Assembly: GCA_036675955.1 (NCBI GenBank)
Contig: JAKFDW010000185.1
Location: forward strand, 1 to 5,405
From: Pollutimonas sp036675955
Lineage (GTDB): Bacteria; Pseudomonadota; Gammaproteobacteria; Burkholderiales; Burkholderiaceae_B
Direction: 5' to 3'
Length of the DNA: 5,405 nucleotides
Each line of letters begins with the position of its first letter. Position 1 is the first letter of the stretch. This document shows positions 5,062-5,405 of this stretch, in pieces. Both the position numbers and the translations under genes were made by a program. The notes beneath the pieces were generated by a model. That model was not told the origin of the DNA and did no database searches. It saw only the letters and a list, made by a program, of their open reading frames with translations.

Positions 5062-5405
5062 CGACTGATTCTGCTCGGTCCACCAGGTGCCGGTAAAGGT
5101 ACACAGGCAGCGTTCATCACCGAAAAATTTGGTATCCCCCAGATTTCCACGGGCGATATGCTGCGTGCAGCCGTCAAGGCCCAAACTCCCTTAGGCCTGG
5201 AAGCCAAGAAAATAATGGATACCGGCGGATTAGTGTCGGATGACATCATCATCGGGCTCGTTCGCGACCGGTTGCAACAGCCGGATTGCCAGCACGGCTA
5301 TCTGTTCGACGGCTTCCCGCGTACCATTCCGCAGGCCGATGCCCTCAAGAATGCCCGTGTTGCGCTCGATTATGTGGTTGAAATCGTCGTCGCGGAAGAA
5401 AACAT
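5059..5405 (+). CDS. adk: Adenylate kinase, N-terminal part (runs off right edge)
   Basis: Adenylate kinase interconverts ATP plus AMP with two ADP in the cytoplasm and sets the cell's adenylate balance. The first 115 codons and two bases of a 116th are present, about half of the usual 214-218 residues. Visible motifs are the P-loop GPPGAGKGT (7-15), the AMP-binding STGDMLRAAVK (30-40), and DGFPRTIPQADA (84-95), whose Arg88 contacts substrate. The sequence tracks E. coli Adk closely (for example GIPQISTGDMLRAAVK). The LID domain and C-terminus lie beyond the window. The ATG is fixed by AGGAGG at ideal spacing. It follows kdsB by 99 bases on the same strand with no terminator seen between them, so partial co-transcription is possible. 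The truncation is only the window edge. Confidence 0.97.
   Translation, partial: MRLILLGPPGAGKGTQAAFITEKFGIPQISTGDMLRAAVKAQTPLGLEAKKIMDTGGLVSDDIIIGLVRDRLQQPDCQHGYLFDGFPRTIPQADALKNARVALDYVVEIVVAEEN

Overview
The window looks like a conserved chromosomal segment of a betaproteobacterium, most likely Burkholderiales and Alcaligenaceae-like (the Bordetella, Achromobacter and Pusillimonas group). This rests on the gene order (xseA, then divergent exbB-exbD-lpxK-ycaR-kdsB-adk), the protein sequences and the moderately high GC content. The genus is inference; no search could be run.

Layout. Bases 5-1354 (minus strand) encode the large subunit of exonuclease VII (XseA). Bases 1355-1864 are a roughly 510-base divergent intergenic region and the least ordinary part of the window. 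It holds a block of about 25% GC (1401-1500), an inverted repeat whose arms carry back-to-back -35-like hexamers, and a tight cluster of three DnaA-box-like 9-mers at 1566-1600, two of which form a near-perfect dyad. From 1865 to 4959 five plus-strand genes are packed with overlaps or short gaps: an ExbB/TolQ-type channel subunit, its ExbD/TolR-type partner, LpxK, a 64-residue Trm112/YcaR-type protein, and KdsB. After a 99-base gap, adk (adenylate kinase) starts at 5059 behind a consensus ribosome binding site and runs off the right edge.

How the genes work together. LpxK phosphorylates the lipid A precursor to give lipid IVA, and KdsB activates Kdo to CMP-Kdo, the donor for the next step of lipopolysaccharide core assembly. 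YcaR-type proteins commonly sit between these two genes. The ExbB/ExbD pair at the head of the cluster occupies the place that msbA holds in E. coli (msbA-lpxK-ycaR-kdsB). This hints at a proton-motive-force-driven function tied to envelope biogenesis, but no TonB- or TolA-like partner is encoded here and the role is unproven. The ExbB subunit has Ile at the position aligned by eye to the conserved Glu of E. coli ExbB/TolQ, while the ExbD membrane Asp is present. Two genes (exbB and lpxK) appear to start with TTG.

I see no complete new defence or mobile system, CRISPR array, tRNA or rRNA. The best candidate for something undescribed is the DnaA-box cluster beside the AT-rich block in the xseA/exbB intergenic region.
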